The notes under the pieces are model-generated. The model made no database searches. It had not been told where the DNA came from and saw nothing but the letters and a program-made list of their open reading frames with translations. Below are positions 60,601 to 64,000 of a stretch of DNA of 64,000 nt, piece after piece. This DNA comes from Ascidia mentula (lineage: Eukaryota; Chordata; Ascidiacea; Phlebobranchia; Ascidiidae). How positions within the stretch are numbered: the first letter of the stretch is position 1; each line of letters starts with the position of its first letter. The translations under genes and the position numbers were made by a program. The stretch lies in assembly GCA_947561715.1 (NCBI GenBank), contig OX387200.1, positions 560,501 through 624,500 on the forward strand, written 5' to 3'.

Positions 60601-63568
60601 ATCCTTTTCAAAACCATGTGTTATTTATACGTAATGATTTACAGTAGGTATTCACGTACCACAGTAATATCCCCCCAGCTGCTTTGTATTGAATACCAGT
60701 TCGAATAGTGTTTAGTTTGTTTGTTATAATTCTATGATACTTTGTCTAGTTACGTCACAGTTGACGTAATTGGTGGGTTTAATTATATTTTTCCACGTCC
60801 CGAGCAGCAATCCATATTTGATTGTTGCGTCATCGATTTGTCTCGCGTCTTCGAGAAACGGTTCGGGGGTTAATGAATTAGTTTGTGGTCAAAAAATCAA
60901 TTGTGACGTAAGAACTAAAACGTCATCGCGACTTAGGTGAAAAGACAATTGATTTATTTCTCACAGATTCTTCATGAGTTAATAGTAGACATTTGGTAAA
61001 ATGCGAAACCAACCCAACTGTAAAGTTTTCTGATATAATCCCAAAATAATTGTCCTGTAATCTTCTGAAAGCCTTGTGGTAAATGCATTTGATGATTGGG
61101 ACATAATTTTTCACCACTAACAAGTCGTTTGGAGGCAACAAATTGACTAAAATAATTCAAATAACTCAGGAGCATGAACATGTTTCTGTGGACGACACAA
61201 ATTAATTATCTCCACTCCCGCCAAGTTTTTGTTGTGATTTTCGGCGACGGATATGTTTAACAAATCGCTTCGGCTCTTAATCAATAGCAACTAATAACAT
61301 AGGTGATAATTCGTTATACCAGATCACCTTTTCACGAAAACCGGAAAAGATTAGGTTTTCGGAGGAAGGCGTTAAAATTAATCGCTTTCTGTGACGTAAC
61401 AACTATTAATTCTCGATGACTCGAAATGCCTGCATAGGTAATTACTGCGATTCGTCACAAACATTGTTTGTCTGTTGTACAGATTCTTGTTAATACTTCC
61501 CCCTTGTTTAGAGATTTTATTGTGACATCACAGTAGCGCGCTTCGTTAGTTGTCACTCGTTATGACAATTAATGCGTCAATTAGTGGAGATAATCGGACA
61601 AACAACAATTGTCGAATGCATTGTTCGACCTCGACAACAAAGCTAATAGTGACACCTATCTGTGACGTAATAATCTCTCAAAAGAAGTTAATTTTCTGTT
61701 TTTCCGGTGATCAAATCCCCAACGTGCCAAACGAACCAGTATGTCACTGGTGTAGGATTTCGTTTTAACGTTCGTCTGATTAGTTTTAATGTCCATCCCA
61801 CCCACATGTTGCATAGTCGCCTGGGTCTCTCCATATGGGTGCGGTGTCTCGTTACGTTACGTGGCCTTCGATTGCTCTTTGTCTTGTTGTAGTTGAAGGT
61901 ATTTGGCGGTATATGTGTCTGGCCGATTTTGCTGCAGCAGAAAGCTAGCCGATATATCAGTGCAATCCGCGGGGCAAAGCGAGAGCCCACATCGTCGTTC
62001 GTAATTTTGCGCGCACCCAATTCTTTCTACCATCATCGCTAGTGCGTCGCGATTGTTTCGGTGACAAAGGTTTCCGAACAATTGCGATTGAAATGCCGCG
62101 TGATTAAACCGCGATTATGAGACATAAGTTAAAAGTGAAAAGTTTACACCGTGCAGAAAGTTTCTATGAAAAGCTTGGGTTGTTACACCCGCATAACTTG
62201 ATTCACTTCCTCTCTCGGAGCTTCTGTTTATAGAAGGTTTGATGCGTCTGCAGCCGCCGCTACCTAAAAGTGACTAACTTTAAAACGATGTAACGTTAAA
62301 TACAGTTAAACAATACAGTTAAAAGAGTTGTGTCGATGCTGTTAAAACCTCAGCAGACGGCGACTATTTTCGTTTCCGAATGTAAAATGTGTAAATTGCG
62401 AATGTTTTAATACATTTTCCCGCAACAAATTATGTGAAAGTCACACCACAACCGTTTCTCAGAGTGCGGTCATCAAACAACCCCTTTCTAATTGATCTTT
62501 CTACCTAAACCGGGGTTTGGTGACAAATAAAAACGGGTGGACGAGATTTAAACAAACAAGAAAACAACGCGAGCAAATCGCGTTCCCTCAATTCTACGCA
62601 GAAATCCTTCGCCAAACCGGAAGTAGATCGCCCAGTGTTTTCTGTGAACGTCACAAGCCCCTCATTGTGATGCAATAATCAGCACGGCAGCTTCAGGCGT
62701 TCCTCTACGGTTAATTGGAAAGCGCGAGGGAGTCTTTCAATGTCAATCAGATTTCGCCCTGCACTCAATCCGCTGCTCGTATTATACTGAAAAGCAGATC
62801 GCCAATTTGTGGCGAAAGCATTTTATGATGTAGAATTAAGGAAATAAACTTCCACCCAAGCGATCACGCTGATAAATTCGGACAGTTGCCATGTTTTCCA
62901 TGCAATGCGAATGAAGAAGAAACAATTTGCCCATATATAAAAATTATACAGAACTAACCAACGAGAAAAAAGTTTTCGTTAGAACGACTCCAGTAATACT
63001 CAGATTGAATGCCACAAACTTCGAATACATTTATCATGAGTTCTCATGTGTCTCATTACCCAACATTCAACTTCCGTTTTTTCTTAACTCACTACGTCAC
63101 ATCCAGGAGGGCCTCACCCCCCAACATTTGAAGAAAGCAAAGCTGATGTTCTTCTACACTCGCTACCCGAGCGCCAACACCCTGAAAACTTACTTCAGCG
63201 ATGTCAAGGTTCGTAATATTTGTTCGCAATATTTTACAAAATTCTCGATTAGGAAATTGAGTAAATCGATGCAAATTAACAGAGTTGTGCGCGCAAGTTG
63301 ATTTTGTTATTATGACTTTAGCCTGTTTAGTCATATCATGATGTCACTAACGCTATAATTAATGACGTAACAGTTCACGCGGGCCACCACCTCCCAGCTG
63401 ATCAAGTGGTTCAGTAACTTTCGTGAGTTCTACTACATCCAAGTTGAAAAGTTCGCACGTCAGGCTCTCACCGATGGAATCGCTGAAGCGAATCAACTGC
63501 AGGTGTCACGTGACAGCGAAGTTTTCAGGGTTCTCAACCTCCATTACAACAAAAGCAACGATTTTAGG
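57688..63568 (+). CDS. PROX1: PROX/prospero homeodomain transcription factor, C-terminus outside window
   Basis: Seven coding exons: 57688-58327, 58590-59120, 59288-59516, 59623-60419, 60504-60574, 63107-63208 and 63374-63568, giving 855 codons so far; phases fit. I chose ATG 57688, six bases after the acceptor of a presumed 5' intron (57395-57682). Shared with vertebrate PROX1: AKRARVENI (about 170), LDTLKRELSFVFD (helical region), QLCFGDV, a QTQALSLVTRKLSS block, SPLQSS, then the homeo-prospero start EGLTPQHLKKAKLMFFYTRYPS and TSQLIKWFSNFREFYYIQVEKFARQA. The remaining prospero half (about 60 aa) should lie past 64000. PROX proteins direct cell-cycle exit and differentiation in nervous system, lens, liver and lymphatics; the tunicate role is not shown here. 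Vertebrates have PROX1 and PROX2; I take this as the single ancestral type. Confidence 0.94.
60575..63106 (+). other. Large PROX intron (2.5 kb) before the homeodomain exons
   Basis: It separates the DLKCDSPDF exon (60504-60574) from the homeodomain. No further exon with matching phase and PROX similarity was found. It has many CRT-like motifs (TTACGTCA, TGTGACGTAA) and could hold enhancers. Confidence 0.5.
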
Positions 63569-64000
63569 GTGAGTTTAAACTTGAAGTTAATAACACAAAG
63601 TCAAAGCTGCTTAATCGCAATTCACTTGGTTAGTTCACAGCACCGATGATGAACATTTGCTTATAATGGTCAGCATATTAGCTTTGGCTTTTCTGTTACG
63701 TTTATTTCATTTTATTTTCATTGCGCTTTAGAATTTTGTAAATTTTCTGTGATGCTTTTAATGTCAAACTTCTTTTAAATATTTTCTTCGTCCATGGTTT
63801 CTATCGTCTCTGATGCCTTGTCCACCATTTTGTCTTGGCATAGGTTCGCTATTTGTGAGATTCAGGCATGTTATATATCAGTCGCACAATCCATCACGCA
63901 GCTTGTTCACGGGGCTTGTAACACTGACATACACAAAAACATTCCATAGTAAAGTTCACGGGCAGCTGTCAGAGCAATCCGGTTGGCGAATGGTTTTTCC
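63569..64000 (+). other. Start of the last visible PROX intron
   Basis: GTGAGT follows the exon ending SNDFR. None of the remaining bases encodes the expected prospero C-terminus, so the final exon or exons lie to the right of the window. Confidence 0.7.

Overview
The window looks like nuclear DNA of a tunicate, most likely a Ciona-type ascidian. This is inferred from AT-rich intergenic DNA, many short GT-AG introns, fast-evolving single-copy forms of chordate genes (TRIM9/67, RMDN3, YEATS4, PROX) and many short tRNA-like and foldback repeats. No species-level proof is visible.

Layout. (1) About 868-18180: four tandem copies of a unit of about 4.67 kb. Each copy carries an intact gene (four coding exons) for a protein of about 360 aa with one N-terminal membrane segment and a TPR-like helical body; I do not recognise the family. 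Between consecutive genes lies the same fragment of a LINE retrotransposon: 5' end, decayed ORF1 with a zinc knuckle and a cysteine-rich end, and only the first codons of ORF2. A block of about 3.87 kb is identical between neighbouring units, and exon 4 follows an A-B-A-B pattern, so gene conversion or unequal exchange has been active, or the assembly has duplicated a haplotype. (2) 19476-32966, minus strand: a TRIM9/TRIM67-type ubiquitin ligase in 12 coding exons with a 6.7-kb second intron and an unusual proline-rich last exon. (3) 33-37.4 kb: gene-free, with a diverged tandem duplication holding tRNA-like sequence. (4) 37473-42015, minus strand: RMDN3/PTPIP51 (8 coding exons) just downstream of intronless YEATS4/GAS41, possibly co-transcribed. 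Two hairpin (foldback) elements sit in RMDN3 introns. (5) 42.1-57.1 kb: about 15 kb with no gene I can support, probably regulatory DNA of the next locus. (6) 57688-63568, plus strand: a PROX/prospero homeodomain gene, seven coding exons visible; the last part of the homeo-prospero domain lies beyond the right edge.

The host genes have separate jobs: TRIM9 in axon guidance and exocytosis, RMDN3 in ER-mitochondria contact, YEATS4 in reading acylated histones, PROX in cell-fate control. The unexplained part is the amplified membrane-TPR family. A second window-wide signal is an excess of the palindrome TGACGTCA (at least 14 copies by eye), six of them inside PROX coding exons. All exon boundaries were read by hand from splice consensus, reading phase and remembered family sequences; nothing was searched or aligned by computer.
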